Below, piece by piece: positions 30,401-39,824 of a stretch of 64,000 nt of DNA. The position numbers were made by a program, and so were the translations under genes. The stretch spans positions 1 through 64,000 of the forward strand of contig NZ_JAHVDK010000031.1 in assembly GCF_051487185.1 (NCBI RefSeq), read 5' to 3'. Positions within the stretch are counted from its first letter, which is position 1. Every line of letters starts with the position of its first letter. This stretch comes from Inquilinus limosus_F. Its GTDB lineage: Bacteria > Pseudomonadota > Alphaproteobacteria > DSM-16000 > Inquilinaceae. Under the pieces are notes generated by a model, which saw only the letters and a list, made by a program, of their open reading frames with translations, ran no database searches and was not told the DNA's origin.

Positions 30401-30912
30401 GGCGATGCCGGTTCCTTCTGGGTCCGGCCGATCTCACGCAGCCGATGCTCGAGCGAGATGCGGTCGAGCGACCGCAGCGGCAGGCTGGTGAAGATCGAGA
30501 TGCGGTTGAACAGCAGGCGGTAGGTCTCGGCGAAGGCCAGGCCGATTTCGGACTCCTTGCCTTCGACCGCGGCCGGGTCGGGCACGCCCCAATGGGCGGT
30601 CATCGGCTGGCCGGGCCAGACCGGGCAGACCTCGTTCGCGGCGTTGTCGCAGACGGTGAACACGAAATCGAGCCGTGGGGCGTCCGGGCCGGTGAACTCC
30701 TCCCACCCCTTGGAGCGAAGACCGCTGACGTCGTGGTGGCTGTGCTCGAGCACCGCCAGGGCGCGGGGATGAACCCAGCCCTTGGGCTGGCTGCCGGCGG
30801 AGAAGGCCCGGAACCGGCCCTGCCCGACCCGGTTCAGGATCGCCTCGGCGATGATCGAGCGGGCGGAGTTTCCGGTGCAGAGGAACAGCACGTTGAAGAC
30901 GAGATCGTTCAT
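30397..30912 (-). CDS. arsC: Arsenate reductase, low-molecular-weight phosphatase type (thioredoxin-linked)
   Basis: A 171-residue LMW-PTP-fold arsenate reductase. The P-loop is VLFLCTGNSARSIIAEAILN with C12; downstream marks are AFSAGSQPKGWVHPRALAVL, DFVFTVCDNAANEVCPVWPG and HWGVPDPAAVEG. Residues C88 and C95 in the CDNAANEVC segment are the likely shuttle cysteines, as in pI258 ArsC, though the loop spacing should be aligned. GGGAGG precedes ATG 30912. It overlaps arsR by 4 nt. Confidence 0.93.
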   Translation of the reverse strand: MNDLVFNVLFLCTGNSARSIIAEAILNRVGQGRFRAFSAGSQPKGWVHPRALAVLEHSHHDVSGLRSKGWEEFTGPDAPRLDFVFTVCDNAANEVCPVWPGQPMTAHWGVPDPAAVEGKESEIGLAFAETYRLLFNRISIFTSLPLRSLDRISLEHRLREIGRTQKEPASP

Positions 30913-31283
30913 GCCACACCTCCCGATGCCGATGGCGCGGGAGCGCAGCCGCAGCTCGCCTGCTCGATCACGTCCATCAGCGGTGCGCAGATCTCCGGCC
31001 GGCCGTGGCAGCAGTCCTGCACCAGGAAGGACAGCAGGGCCCGCACGCCGTCGAGATCGGCGGAGTAGATGATCGACCGGCTTTCCCGCCGCGACCGGAT
31101 CAACCCGGCGCGGACGAGGATGCCGAGATGGGTCGACAGCGTGGTCGCGGGCACGCCGAGCCGTTCCGCCACGGTTCCGGCCGGCATCCCGTCCGGCCCC
31201 GCCTGGACCAGCAGGCGGAAGACGGCGAGCCGGGTCGACTGGGCCAGGGCGCCGAGTCCCTCGATCACTGCAATCTCATCCAT
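30909..31283 (-). CDS. arsR: ArsR-family arsenite-responsive repressor
   Basis: A 124-residue winged-helix repressor. The helix-turn-helix is GTVAERLGVPATTLSTHLGI, then the wing RRESRSIIYS. Metalloid-binding cysteines lie at the C terminus: C91-C92 and C99 (QDCCHGRPEICAP), the pattern of the Acidithiobacillus ArsR class, plus C111/C113 (SCGCAP). A palindromic operator overlaps its start codon. It is the first gene of arsR-arsC-arsC-acr3, all joined by 4-nt overlaps or a short gap. No SD is seen before the ATG, so the message may be leaderless. Confidence 0.93.
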   Translation of the reverse strand: MDEIAVIEGLGALAQSTRLAVFRLLVQAGPDGMPAGTVAERLGVPATTLSTHLGILVRAGLIRSRRESRSIIYSADLDGVRALLSFLVQDCCHGRPEICAPLMDVIEQASCGCAPAPSASGGVA

Positions 31284-31307
31284 ATTTCGAGAATTGCAGA
31301 AATATGG
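31280..31307. promoter_or_regulatory. Candidate ArsR operator
   Basis: A perfect 9-bp inverted repeat CCATATTTC / GAAATATGG with a 10-bp spacer (GAGAATTGCA). The left arm includes the arsR start codon complement. It is AT-rich in an otherwise GC-rich locus, as is usual for ArsR/SmtB sites. Confidence 0.8.
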
Positions 31308-31510
31308 AATTGGCGCAAGCGCCCAGCAGGCATGGACCTATCGCATTTTCGTCCAAGCCTTTGAAGTTGTCGCCGAAATCCACAGGCCGAATGAGCAGAT
31401 GTCATCCAGACGATGCGAATGTTAAATCGAATCGTCATCTTCCCCTTGTAGGGAACGATCCCGTCGCCGCCGCCGTGGGGCGTGCAGGGGCGGCCAAACG
31501 GGAGACACAT

Positions 31511-32854
31511 ATGACCGTCGTGACCAAGCTGTCGGCGGCCGCCTTCGCGCTGGCCGCCGCCGCGGCATTCGCACAGCCGGCCCAGGCCGAGCGCACCAAA
31601 TTCGAGTTCTGGTACGGGCTGACCGGGGACCTGGAGCAGCGGGTGCAGGACACCTGCAAGCGCTTCAACGACAGCCAGGCCGACTACGAGATCGTCTGCG
31701 TCGGCCAGGGCGGCTATCCGAACACGGTGCAGAACGCCATCGCCGCCTACCGCGCCCAGAAGCAGCCGACCGTGGTGCAGGTGTTCGACGCGGGCACGCT
31801 GGATCTGATGCTGTCCGGCGCCTATGTCCCGGCCCGCAAGCTGATGGCCGACAACGGCTACGACATCAAGTGGGACGACTATTTCTCCGGCATCGCGAAC
31901 TACTACGCGACGTCGAAGGGCGAGCTGATGTCGTTCCCCTACAATTCCTCGACGGCGCTGTTCTACTGGAACAAGGACGCCTTCGCCAAGATCGGCCGCG
32001 ACAAGGGCCCGGAGACCTGGGAGGAGGTCGAGCAGATCGCCCGGCAGCTCAAGGCGGCCGGCTATGACTGCCCGCTGGCCTTCAACTTCGATCCCTGGCA
32101 GTCGTTGGAGCAGTTCTCGGCGATCCACAACCAGCCGATCGCCACCAAGAACAACGGCTATGACGGGCTCGACGCCGAGCTGGTGTTCAACAAGACCAAG
32201 TTCGTCGACCACGTCGCCTTCATCAAGCGCATGTACGACGAAGGCCTGTTCGTTCCGAAGACCAAGGAGAGTGGCCAGGACATCGTGGCCGCCTTCGCCT
32301 CCGGCGCCTGCCAGATGACGCAGACCTCGGTCGCCGACCACGGCTCCATCGGCAAGTTGGCCAAGCCCGACATGCATTGGGACGTGGCGATGCTGCCGGT
32401 CTGGGCCGGCACCGAGCGCAAGAACTCGCTGGTCGGCGGCGCCTCGCTGTGGGTGCTGGCCGGCAAGTCCGACACCGAGTACAAGGGCGCCGCAGCCTTC
32501 CTGAACTTCCTGGCCCAGCCCTCCTCGGTCGAATGGTGGTCGACCGTCACCGGCTACATCCCGGTGACCAATTCCGGCTTCCAGGCGATGAAGGCCGAGG
32601 GCTTCTACGACAAGGCGCCCTACAAGGGCCGCGAGATCGCGATCGCCAGCCTGACCTACACCCCGACCACCCCGATCTCGCGCGGCATCCGCCTCGGCGG
32701 CTACATCCAGATCCGCAAGGAGGTCCAGGACGCGCTGCAGGCGATCATCACCGGCAAGGTCTCGGTGCAGGACGGCCTCGACCAGGCGGTGGAGCGCGGC
32801 AACGCGATCCTGCGCCGCTTCGAGAAGACCTACGCCGGCAAGCAGCTGCTCTGA
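31511..32854 (+). CDS. ugpB: sn-Glycerol-3-phosphate-type ABC transporter binding protein
   Basis: A 447-residue periplasmic binding protein. The signal peptide is MTVVTKLSAAAFALAAAAAF with cleavage after QAE-preceding QA (residue ~27). The mature protein begins ERTKFEFWYGLTGDLEQRVQ, typical of UgpB, and has NVGGASLWVL-like SLVGGASLWVLAGK plus FLAQPSSVEWWSTVTGYIPV. It captures glycerol-3-phosphate or glycerophosphodiesters. ATG 31511 has GGGAGA 5 nt away. A hairpin lies between it and ugpA, probably stabilising the ugpB message. Closely followed by ugpA, E and C. Confidence 0.93.
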   Translation: MTVVTKLSAAAFALAAAAAFAQPAQAERTKFEFWYGLTGDLEQRVQDTCKRFNDSQADYEIVCVGQGGYPNTVQNAIAAYRAQKQPTVVQVFDAGTLDLMLSGAYVPARKLMADNGYDIKWDDYFSGIANYYATSKGELMSFPYNSSTALFYWNKDAFAKIGRDKGPETWEEVEQIARQLKAAGYDCPLAFNFDPWQSLEQFSAIHNQPIATKNNGYDGLDAELVFNKTKFVDHVAFIKRMYDEGLFVPKTKESGQDIVAAFASGACQMTQTSVADHGSIGKLAKPDMHWDVAMLPVWAGTERKNSLVGGASLWVLAGKSDTEYKGAAAFLNFLAQPSSVEWWSTVTGYIPVTNSGFQAMKAEGFYDKAPYKGREIAIASLTYTPTTPISRGIRLGGYIQIRKEVQDALQAIITGKVSVQDGLDQAVERGNAILRRFEKTYAGKQLL

Positions 32855-32868
32855 CCGGCGCCGCCGCC

Positions 32869-32902
32869 CTCACCCTCCTGGCCCACGGGAGGGTGAGGGA
32901 CG
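32869..32902 (+). other. Stem-loop between ugpB and ugpA
   Basis: CCCTCACCCTCC (32869-32880) pairs with GGGAGGGTGAGGG (32890-32902), loop TGGCCCAC-like. No T-tract follows, so it is better read as an mRNA-stabilising or partial-attenuation hairpin. The arms match the ends of the CCCTCACCC repeat at 59707-59835. Confidence 0.7.
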
Positions 32903-32943
32903 GCAAGTCCCCGGCCCTTCCCTCACCCGCCGCACCGGACCCG

Positions 32944-33828
32944 ATGGAAAAACGCGCCTTCTTCCGGAACCGGACCCTGGCCTGGCTGCTGATCGCGCCG
33001 CAGCTGCTGCTGGTGTTCCTGTTCTTCTACTGGCCGAGCGCCCAGGCCCTGTACTGGGCCTTCACGCTGGAGCAGCCCTGGGGCGGCGGCAACGAGTGGG
33101 TGGGGCTGGAGAACTTCCGGGCGCTGTTCCAGGACGGGGCCTATTGGGGGTCGATCGGCATCAGCTTCACCTATGCCGTGCTGGCCACCGGCATCGCCAT
33201 GGCCGGAGCCCTGGTGCTGGCCCTGTTCGTCGACCGCCAGCTGCGCGGCTTCCAGGCCTACCGCTCGGTCTTCGTCTGGCCCTACGCTATCGCCGCCCCG
33301 GCCGCCGCGGTCGCCTTCCGCTTCATCTTCGCGCCGGAGAGCGGCATGGTCGGAGCCATCAACGCGCTGTGGCCCGGCCTGTGGAACCCGGCGGTGAACG
33401 GCACCCAGGCGCTGATCATGGTGGTGCTGTGCCACGCCTGGATCTGGATCGGCTACAACTTCATCTTCTTCCTGGCCGGGCTGCAGTCGATCCCGAGGAG
33501 CCTGATCGAGGCCAGCGCCATGGACGGGTCGGGCGCCTTGCGCCGGATGTGGGACCTGCAGCTGCCGCTGATCGCGCCGACCCTGTTCTTCCTGATGGTG
33601 ATCAACCTCACCGGCAGCTTCACCGACAGCTTCGGCATCGTCGACGTGATGACCGAGGGCGGCCCGGCCCGCGGCACCGAGGTGATGGTCTACAAGATCT
33701 ATTTCGACGGCTTCAAAGGCCTCGATTACTCCGGCGCCGCCGCCCAGAGCATCGTGCTGATGCTCCTCGTCATGGTCCTCACCTTCGTCCAGTTCCGCTG
33801 GGTCGAACGGCGCGTGCACTACGGCTGA
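32944..33828 (+). CDS. ugpA: sn-Glycerol-3-phosphate-type ABC permease
   Basis: A 294-residue inner-membrane permease with six helices (LAWLLIAPQLLLVFLFFYWP first). The EAA motif before helix 5 is LIEASAMDGSGALRRMWDLQ followed by LPLIAPTLFF. It pairs with UgpE and the ATPase UgpC to import glycerol-3-phosphate. The ATG at 32944 gives the UgpA-like start MEKRAFFRNRTLAWLL; no strong SD is visible, so translation may depend on the preceding hairpin region. Confidence 0.93.
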   Translation: MEKRAFFRNRTLAWLLIAPQLLLVFLFFYWPSAQALYWAFTLEQPWGGGNEWVGLENFRALFQDGAYWGSIGISFTYAVLATGIAMAGALVLALFVDRQLRGFQAYRSVFVWPYAIAAPAAAVAFRFIFAPESGMVGAINALWPGLWNPAVNGTQALIMVVLCHAWIWIGYNFIFFLAGLQSIPRSLIEASAMDGSGALRRMWDLQLPLIAPTLFFLMVINLTGSFTDSFGIVDVMTEGGPARGTEVMVYKIYFDGFKGLDYSGAAAQSIVLMLLVMVLTFVQFRWVERRVHYG

Positions 33829-33839
33829 GGGAGGGTCTG

Positions 33840-34757
33840 ATGATCGAACGCACCCCGGTCCTGAACACGCTGACCCATCTGATCCTGCTGGCCGGCCTGG
33901 CCCTGGTCCTGCTGCCCTTCGTCATCGTCGTGGTCGCCGCGACCAAGGATCTGCAGGGCGTGAACCAGGTGCCGATGAGCCTGGTCCCCGGCAGCCATCT
34001 GTTCGACAACCTGGCCGCGGCCTGGGACCGCGGCGAGCTCGGCTCGAAGCTCCTGAACAGCCTGGTGGTCGCGGTCGGCGTCACCGTCGGCAAGATCGTG
34101 CTGGCGGCGCTGACCGCCTTCTCCATCGTATTCTTCCGCTACCGCGCGCGGATGCTGGTGTTCTGGCTGATCTTCACCACGCTGATGCTGCCGCTCGAGG
34201 TCCGCATCGTGCCGACCTATGCCGTCGCCGCCAACGCGCTGGCGCCGTTCCAGACCATCCTCGACGCCGCCGGCCTCTCAACCCTGATCGCCTGGGCCAC
34301 GGGCATCCAGGTGAGTCTCGAATGGAACCTGCTGAACTCCTACACCGGGCTGATCCTGCCGCTGGTCGCGACGGCCACCGGCACCTTCCTCTACCGCCAG
34401 TTCTTCATGACCGTGCCGGACGAGTTGTTGGAGGCCTCGAAGATGGACGGCGCCGGGGCGATGCGCTTCTTCGCCGAGATCCTGATGCCGCTGTCGCGCA
34501 CCAACATGCTGGCGCTGGCGGCGATCCTCTTCGTCTACAGCTGGAACCAGTATCTCTGGCCGCTGCTGGTCACCACCGACCAGTCCTTCAGCACCGCGGT
34601 GATGCAGTTGAAGCGGATGATCCCGAATTTCAATGGCGGCCTGCCTGACTGGAACGTGGTGATGGCGGCCACCCTGATCGTCATGGTCCCGCCGCTGCTG
34701 GTCGTCGCCCTGATGCAGCGCTGGTTCGTGCGCGGCCTGATCGCCACCGAGAAGTAA
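33840..34757 (+). CDS. ugpE: sn-Glycerol-3-phosphate-type ABC permease
   Basis: A 305-residue permease partner of UgpA. Helix 1 is LTHLILLAGLALVLLPFVIV; the EAA loop is LLEASKMDGAGAMRFFAEIL MPLS; the C terminus is MQRWFVRGLIATEK, diagnostic of UgpE. It is about 24 residues longer than the E. coli protein because of an insert around residues 130-155 (ILDAAGLSTLIAWATGIQVS), seen in other alphaproteobacterial UgpE. GGAGGG precedes ATG 33840, 11 nt after ugpA. Confidence 0.94.
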   Translation: MIERTPVLNTLTHLILLAGLALVLLPFVIVVVAATKDLQGVNQVPMSLVPGSHLFDNLAAAWDRGELGSKLLNSLVVAVGVTVGKIVLAALTAFSIVFFRYRARMLVFWLIFTTLMLPLEVRIVPTYAVAANALAPFQTILDAAGLSTLIAWATGIQVSLEWNLLNSYTGLILPLVATATGTFLYRQFFMTVPDELLEASKMDGAGAMRFFAEILMPLSRTNMLALAAILFVYSWNQYLWPLLVTTDQSFSTAVMQLKRMIPNFNGGLPDWNVVMAATLIVMVPPLLVVALMQRWFVRGLIATEK

Positions 34758-34773
34758 CCGGAAGGAGAAAGCC

Positions 34774-35892
<1,119 letters not shown>

Positions 35893-35917
35893 CCATCCGC
35901 TTCAGCGAGACATCTCC

Positions 35918-36835
35918 ATGACCGACATTATCACCGCCATCGGCTTCTCCACCGGCGTCAGCGGCAAGGGCGACCTGTCGCGGCTGGACGCCAGCCTCGG
36001 CCGTCTCACCGAGATCGGCGCCGATGCGGCCGAGCTGTCGCTGTACGGCGAGGACCTGATCGCCGGCGGCCGGCTGCTGCCCGACCGCGTGCACAAGCTG
36101 GAGCAGATCGTGCGCCGCCACGACCTGCGCTACACCGTGCACGGCCAGATCGTCTCCAACTTCATGGACGAACAGCATCTCCACCTGCAGAAGGCGGTGG
36201 TGCGGGCGATGCTGGAGCTGTGCGACCAGGTCGGCGCGACCGTGCTGGTGCACCATGCCGGCAAGGCGGCGATGACCGACCAGGCCGGCCGCGACCGGCT
36301 GGACGCGATGGAGCGCGAGGCGCTGGCCGAGCTGGCCGAGGTCGCCCGCGGCTACGGCGTCAAGCTGGCCTTCGAGAACATCTTCGCTATGGATGACGGC
36401 GAGTACCGCCAGACCCCGGCCGAGGTCGCCGACACGGTGCGGGCGGTGAACCACCCGAACCTGTGCACGCTGATCGACTTCAGCCACGCCTATATCGAGT
36501 GCATTCGCCGCGGCCTCGACTGGCGCGCCCAGATCCGCAGCATGGCCTCGGCCACCGGCCATCTGCATGTGCATGACAGCTTCGGCCGGCCCTACACCAT
36601 GACGAAGTTCTACGATCCGTCCGAGGCGGTGGCGCTGGGCATCGGCGACCTGCACCTGCCGCTGGGCTGGGGCGACATCCCCTGGGAGGAGATCTTTACC
36701 GAGCTGCGCTTCCAGCCGGACACGGTGATGATCCTGGAGCTGAACGGCGACCGCTACGACGCCGAGCTGACCGACAGCCTGGCCCGCGCCCGGCGCTTGG
36801 CCGATCTGGTCAACCAGCGCGCGATGGCGGCCTGA
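35918..36835 (+). CDS. Sugar phosphate isomerase/epimerase (AP endonuclease 2-like TIM barrel)
   Basis: A 305-residue xylose-isomerase-like TIM barrel. Metal-binding His/Glu/Asp residues are visible in VLVHHAGKAAM, LAFENIFAMDD, CTLIDFSHAYIE and GHLHVHDSFGRP. Such proteins isomerise sugars or sugar acids, or act as lyases. It is 26 bp after ugpC in the same direction and likely processes a product related to the imported phosphodiester, but its reaction cannot be named. The next gene starts 9 nt later. Confidence 0.82.
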   Translation: MTDIITAIGFSTGVSGKGDLSRLDASLGRLTEIGADAAELSLYGEDLIAGGRLLPDRVHKLEQIVRRHDLRYTVHGQIVSNFMDEQHLHLQKAVVRAMLELCDQVGATVLVHHAGKAAMTDQAGRDRLDAMEREALAELAEVARGYGVKLAFENIFAMDDGEYRQTPAEVADTVRAVNHPNLCTLIDFSHAYIECIRRGLDWRAQIRSMASATGHLHVHDSFGRPYTMTKFYDPSEAVALGIGDLHLPLGWGDIPWEEIFTELRFQPDTVMILELNGDRYDAELTDSLARARRLADLVNQRAMAA

Positions 36836-36843
36836 CCCGGGCC

Positions 36844-37887
36844 ATGCGGGAGATCATCACCCGGCGGGTCGGCGTGCTGCCGACCCCCGACCCGATCCTC
36901 TTGGCCGACGCCGCCCTGGCGCCGGACGATGCGCATGACCGCTTCGCCGCCGAGGTGGCGGCGCTGGCCGCGATCGAGCACCGCCCGGCGCCGGTGGAAC
37001 GGCCGGTGCCGCCGCGGCTCCGCGTCGCCGCCTGGAACGCGGAGCGGCTGAAGTACCACGCCCCCTCCGCCGCCCTGCTGCGCGCCGCCGGCGCCGACGT
37101 CGTGCTGCTGACCGAGGCCGATATCGGCATGGCCCGCTCCGGCAACCGGCACACGGTGCGCGACCTGGCCGAGGCGCTGGGCATGGGCTGGGCGTACGGC
37201 GTGGAGTTCGTCGAGCTCGGCCTCGGCGACGCCCGCGAATGCGAGTGGCACGCCGACGAGGACAACCGGGTCGGGCTGCACGGCAACGCCATCCTCAGCC
37301 GCCATCCGCTGCTGGATCCGGTGATCATTCCGCTCGACGCCGGCGGCACCTGGTTCGCCGGCCGCGCCGGCAACCAGCGCCGGCTCGGCGGCCGCATGGC
37401 GATCGCGGCCCGGCTCGACGCCCCGCGTCCGCTCTGGCTCGTCGCCGCCCATCTCGAAAGCCACAGCGACGCCGCCGACCGCGCCCGCCAGGGCGAGCGG
37501 TTGGCTGCGGCGATCGACCGGCTGGTGCCGGCCGGCGCCGGGGTGGTGCTGGGCGGCGACTTCAACACCAAGGAGGCGACGGGGTCGCTGGAGGCGCCGG
37601 AGGCGGAGGAGCCGCTGTTCGCCGTGCTGCGCGACGCCGGCTTCGACTGGCGCCGCTGCAACGCGCCGGGCCCGACCCAGCGCACCCGCCCGGACGGCAC
37701 GCCCGAGCCGCCCTTCGCCAAGCTGGACTGGCTGTTCACCCGCCATGTCGAGGCCGAGGCGCCGGCGACCATCCCGGCGGTCGACGCCGCCGGCGCCGCG
37801 ATCTCCGACCACGACGCCGTGGCGGCGACCATTGTCGTCGGGACCGAAAGGGCCGAGCGGCTCGAGACGGCTGGCGCACTAACCTAA
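36844..37887 (+). CDS. Endonuclease/exonuclease/phosphatase family protein
   Basis: A 347-residue DNase I-like fold enzyme. Motifs: LRVAAWNAERLKYHAPS with the metal-coordinating Asn, VVLLTEADIGMARSG with the Glu, VAAHLESHSDAADRARQGER with the general-acid region, VVLGGDFNTKE and ISDHDAVAATI with the terminal Asp-His. Members cleave phosphodiesters or phosphomonoesters. As the last gene of the ugp operon it may release phosphate or head groups from glycerophosphodiesters; this is inference. No signal peptide, so cytoplasmic. Confidence 0.82.
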   Translation: MREIITRRVGVLPTPDPILLADAALAPDDAHDRFAAEVAALAAIEHRPAPVERPVPPRLRVAAWNAERLKYHAPSAALLRAAGADVVLLTEADIGMARSGNRHTVRDLAEALGMGWAYGVEFVELGLGDARECEWHADEDNRVGLHGNAILSRHPLLDPVIIPLDAGGTWFAGRAGNQRRLGGRMAIAARLDAPRPLWLVAAHLESHSDAADRARQGERLAAAIDRLVPAGAGVVLGGDFNTKEATGSLEAPEAEEPLFAVLRDAGFDWRRCNAPGPTQRTRPDGTPEPPFAKLDWLFTRHVEAEAPATIPAVDAAGAAISDHDAVAATIVVGTERAERLETAGALT

Positions 37888-37909
37888 ATCGGATGTCATG
37901 AAACGTCTT

Positions 37910-37938
37910 GGCCACCCCCTCCGTATAGAGGGGTGGCC
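37910..37938 (+). other. Hairpin after the ugp operon
   Basis: GGCCACCCC / GGGGTGGCC (9-bp stem, loop of 11) 22 nt after the operon's last stop. No T-tract follows. It may end the ugp message with Rho or act on the following msrQ leader. Confidence 0.55.
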
Positions 37939-37984
37939 GCGCTATTCTCTCCGTGGCCGCAACCCGACCGCGTCCACCGAGGAT

Positions 37985-38842
37985 ATGATGCGTTCGCCCT
38001 TCACCGACCGTGCCGGCCGCTTCTCCTGGATGAAGACCGTGGTCTTCGTGCTGCTGCTCCTGCCCGGCCTGTGGTATGGCGGGCGCCTGCTGGCCGGGGA
38101 CCTGGGCGCCGACCCGGTGCAGACCTTCCTGCGCAATATCGGGCTGTGGGTGCTGTACTTCCTGGTGATCGGCCTGGCGGTCACGCCGCTGAAGCGGGCG
38201 CTGCGCTGGCCGCAGCTGATCCAGGTCCGGCGCATGATCGGCGTGGCGGCCGCGACCTATGTGCTGATCCACTTCACCGGCTACATCGTCCTGCAGCGCT
38301 TCGATCTGGCCTTCGTGGCCTCGGAGATCGTCAAGCGCCTCTACCTCACCCTCGGCTTCCTGGCGCTGCTTGGGCTGATGCCGCTGCTGGCCACCTCGAC
38401 CGACGCCATGGTCAAGCGCCTGGGCGGCAAAACCTGGCAGCGGCTGCACCGGCTGGTCTATGCGATCGTGGTGCTGGGGCTGATCCACGGGGTGATGCAG
38501 TCCAAGGTCGATGTCGCCATCCCGACCATGCTGGCGGGGTTCACCATCTGGCTGCTGGCCTGGCGGGTGCTGGACGGCCGCTTCGGCCGTGGCGACGGGC
38601 TGCCGCTGTGGTCGCTGGCCCTCCTGTCCGTCGTCGCCGCCCTGGTGACGGCCGGCGGCGAGGCGGCGATGTACGGGCTGTTCACCGGTGTCGACCCGAT
38701 GCGGGTGCTGCGCGCCGACCTGATGTTCACCCACGGCCCGCGCCCGGCCTGGATCGTGCTGGGCGCCGGCCTAGCCGTCACCCTGCTGGCGGCGCTGCGC
38801 CGGCTGCAGAAGAGCAGAGCCCGGCGGCCGGCTCTGGCCTGA
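37985..38842 (+). CDS. msrQ: Methionine sulfoxide reductase heme-binding membrane subunit MsrQ
   Basis: A 285-residue b-type cytochrome with about seven helices. MsrQ passes electrons from the quinone pool or flavin reductase to periplasmic MsrP for repair of oxidised methionine. Heme-ligand histidines lie in QVRRMIGVAAATYVLIHFTG and RLHRLVYAIVVLGLIHGVMQ. The C-terminal ~75 residues extend beyond E. coli MsrQ, as in other alphaproteobacteria. ATG 37985 follows GAGG; a second ATG is adjacent. Its partner msrP lies 11 kb away at 50016-50987 on the opposite strand. Confidence 0.9.
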   Translation: MMRSPFTDRAGRFSWMKTVVFVLLLLPGLWYGGRLLAGDLGADPVQTFLRNIGLWVLYFLVIGLAVTPLKRALRWPQLIQVRRMIGVAAATYVLIHFTGYIVLQRFDLAFVASEIVKRLYLTLGFLALLGLMPLLATSTDAMVKRLGGKTWQRLHRLVYAIVVLGLIHGVMQSKVDVAIPTMLAGFTIWLLAWRVLDGRFGRGDGLPLWSLALLSVVAALVTAGGEAAMYGLFTGVDPMRVLRADLMFTHGPRPAWIVLGAGLAVTLLAALRRLQKSRARRPALA

Positions 38843-39230
38843 CGAGAGTCCGGCTTGCGATTCACCCGGACGGTCGCGGCCAGGAGGTTCAGCATTGTGC
38901 GCCGCTGAGCGGCATCGCCAGCCGCCTGCCTTGGATCGCGGCGCCGCCCCCAGCGCCCGGAAAAGGACCATCTGCTGTTGTCATAAACTTATCAGTTTGG
39001 CACCTTCCGATGAGACTCGAGTTTGGTCTATCGACAGGATTGCTCTCGTGAATTGGGTTCTGCGACCACTTTGCCGGCGCCTGATAAGTTGCCTGCAGGA
39101 AGCAAAGGGATTGTGACGCTGCCGGATCTCCGGGCCGGAGCTAGGCAACCAATTCGGCGATATCCGCACACCATATGAACAGCACGGCCGCCGCGAAGAG
39201 CGTGCCTTTGAATTGGGGGAGAGGAAGAAA
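38843..39230. other. Intergenic region of mixed base composition
   Basis: No intact gene is seen. From about 38980 the sequence becomes AT-richer than the flanks (ACTTATCAGTTTGGCACC region). A continuous open frame on the + strand from ~39117 runs into the methyltransferase remnant (residues like ELGNQFGDIRTPYEQHGRRE) but has no recognisable domain. Probably the left part of a horizontally acquired, decayed segment. Confidence 0.45.
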
Positions 39231-39802
39231 GTGACCGATATCGATGATCTCTTGCATAGTTATCGCGAACAAAAAGCAACACGTGAAGATATTTATTTTT
39301 GCTGCTGGAGGCCAGTCGACGCGCCAACAATTTCGATCAGGTTTTCATCCACTCCATAGCCGCGCACAACACGGACGGAATGTTGGTCCTCAATACGTCC
39401 CATTCCAACGGCACTGTAAGACAGCCGAGCACAGTTCTCGACATACTATTAACGAGCAATGTAGTCCCGGCATTTCAGCTCGACAAAATCTTGGAAATCC
39501 CGCGCCTCGACCTCGTTAAGATCGATGTTGAAGGCGCAGAATTTGAGGCGCTCAGCGGCTTTCGCGAGACATTAACGCTCTATAGGCCGACCATCATCAG
39601 CGAGTTCGCGCCAACGAGCCTGGGCGAAAAATGCGATGCCTATCTTCAATTTTTAATAGATCTTGAATATCGCCTTGGGGTTGTGATGCCAAACGGCGAT
39701 ATTCTCGATAGCGGAACCGAAAAATCGTCGGTCTTGTCGGAATGGGCAAAAAGAAATACCGATCATATCGACGTCGTCGCCTTCAATAAGCCATTGGGCT
39801 AG
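39231..39802 (+). pseudogene. FkbM-family methyltransferase remnant (internal deletion and frameshift)
   Basis: A GTG at 39231 with an excellent SD (GGGGGAGAGGAAG) opens TDIDDLLHSYREQKATREDI YF, then the frame loses sense at about 39295. The next frame carries the C-terminal half of an FkbM methyltransferase: LEASRRANNFDQVFIHSIAA, LDLVKIDVEGAEFEALSGFR, RPTIISEFAPTSLGEKCDAY. The glycine-rich SAM-binding segment expected between them is absent, so ~100 codons were probably deleted. FkbM enzymes O-methylate sugars or polyketides. Base composition is well below the genomic GC, indicating foreign origin. Confidence 0.72.
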
Positions 39803-39824
39803 GGTCTCCCGGGTTGCATTTGTC

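Noticed and set aside
23354..31283. The arsenic island as a mobile element
   Set aside because: No integrase, transposase, tRNA-linked att site or flanking direct repeat was found, and base composition equals the flanks; transfer cannot be argued from this window.
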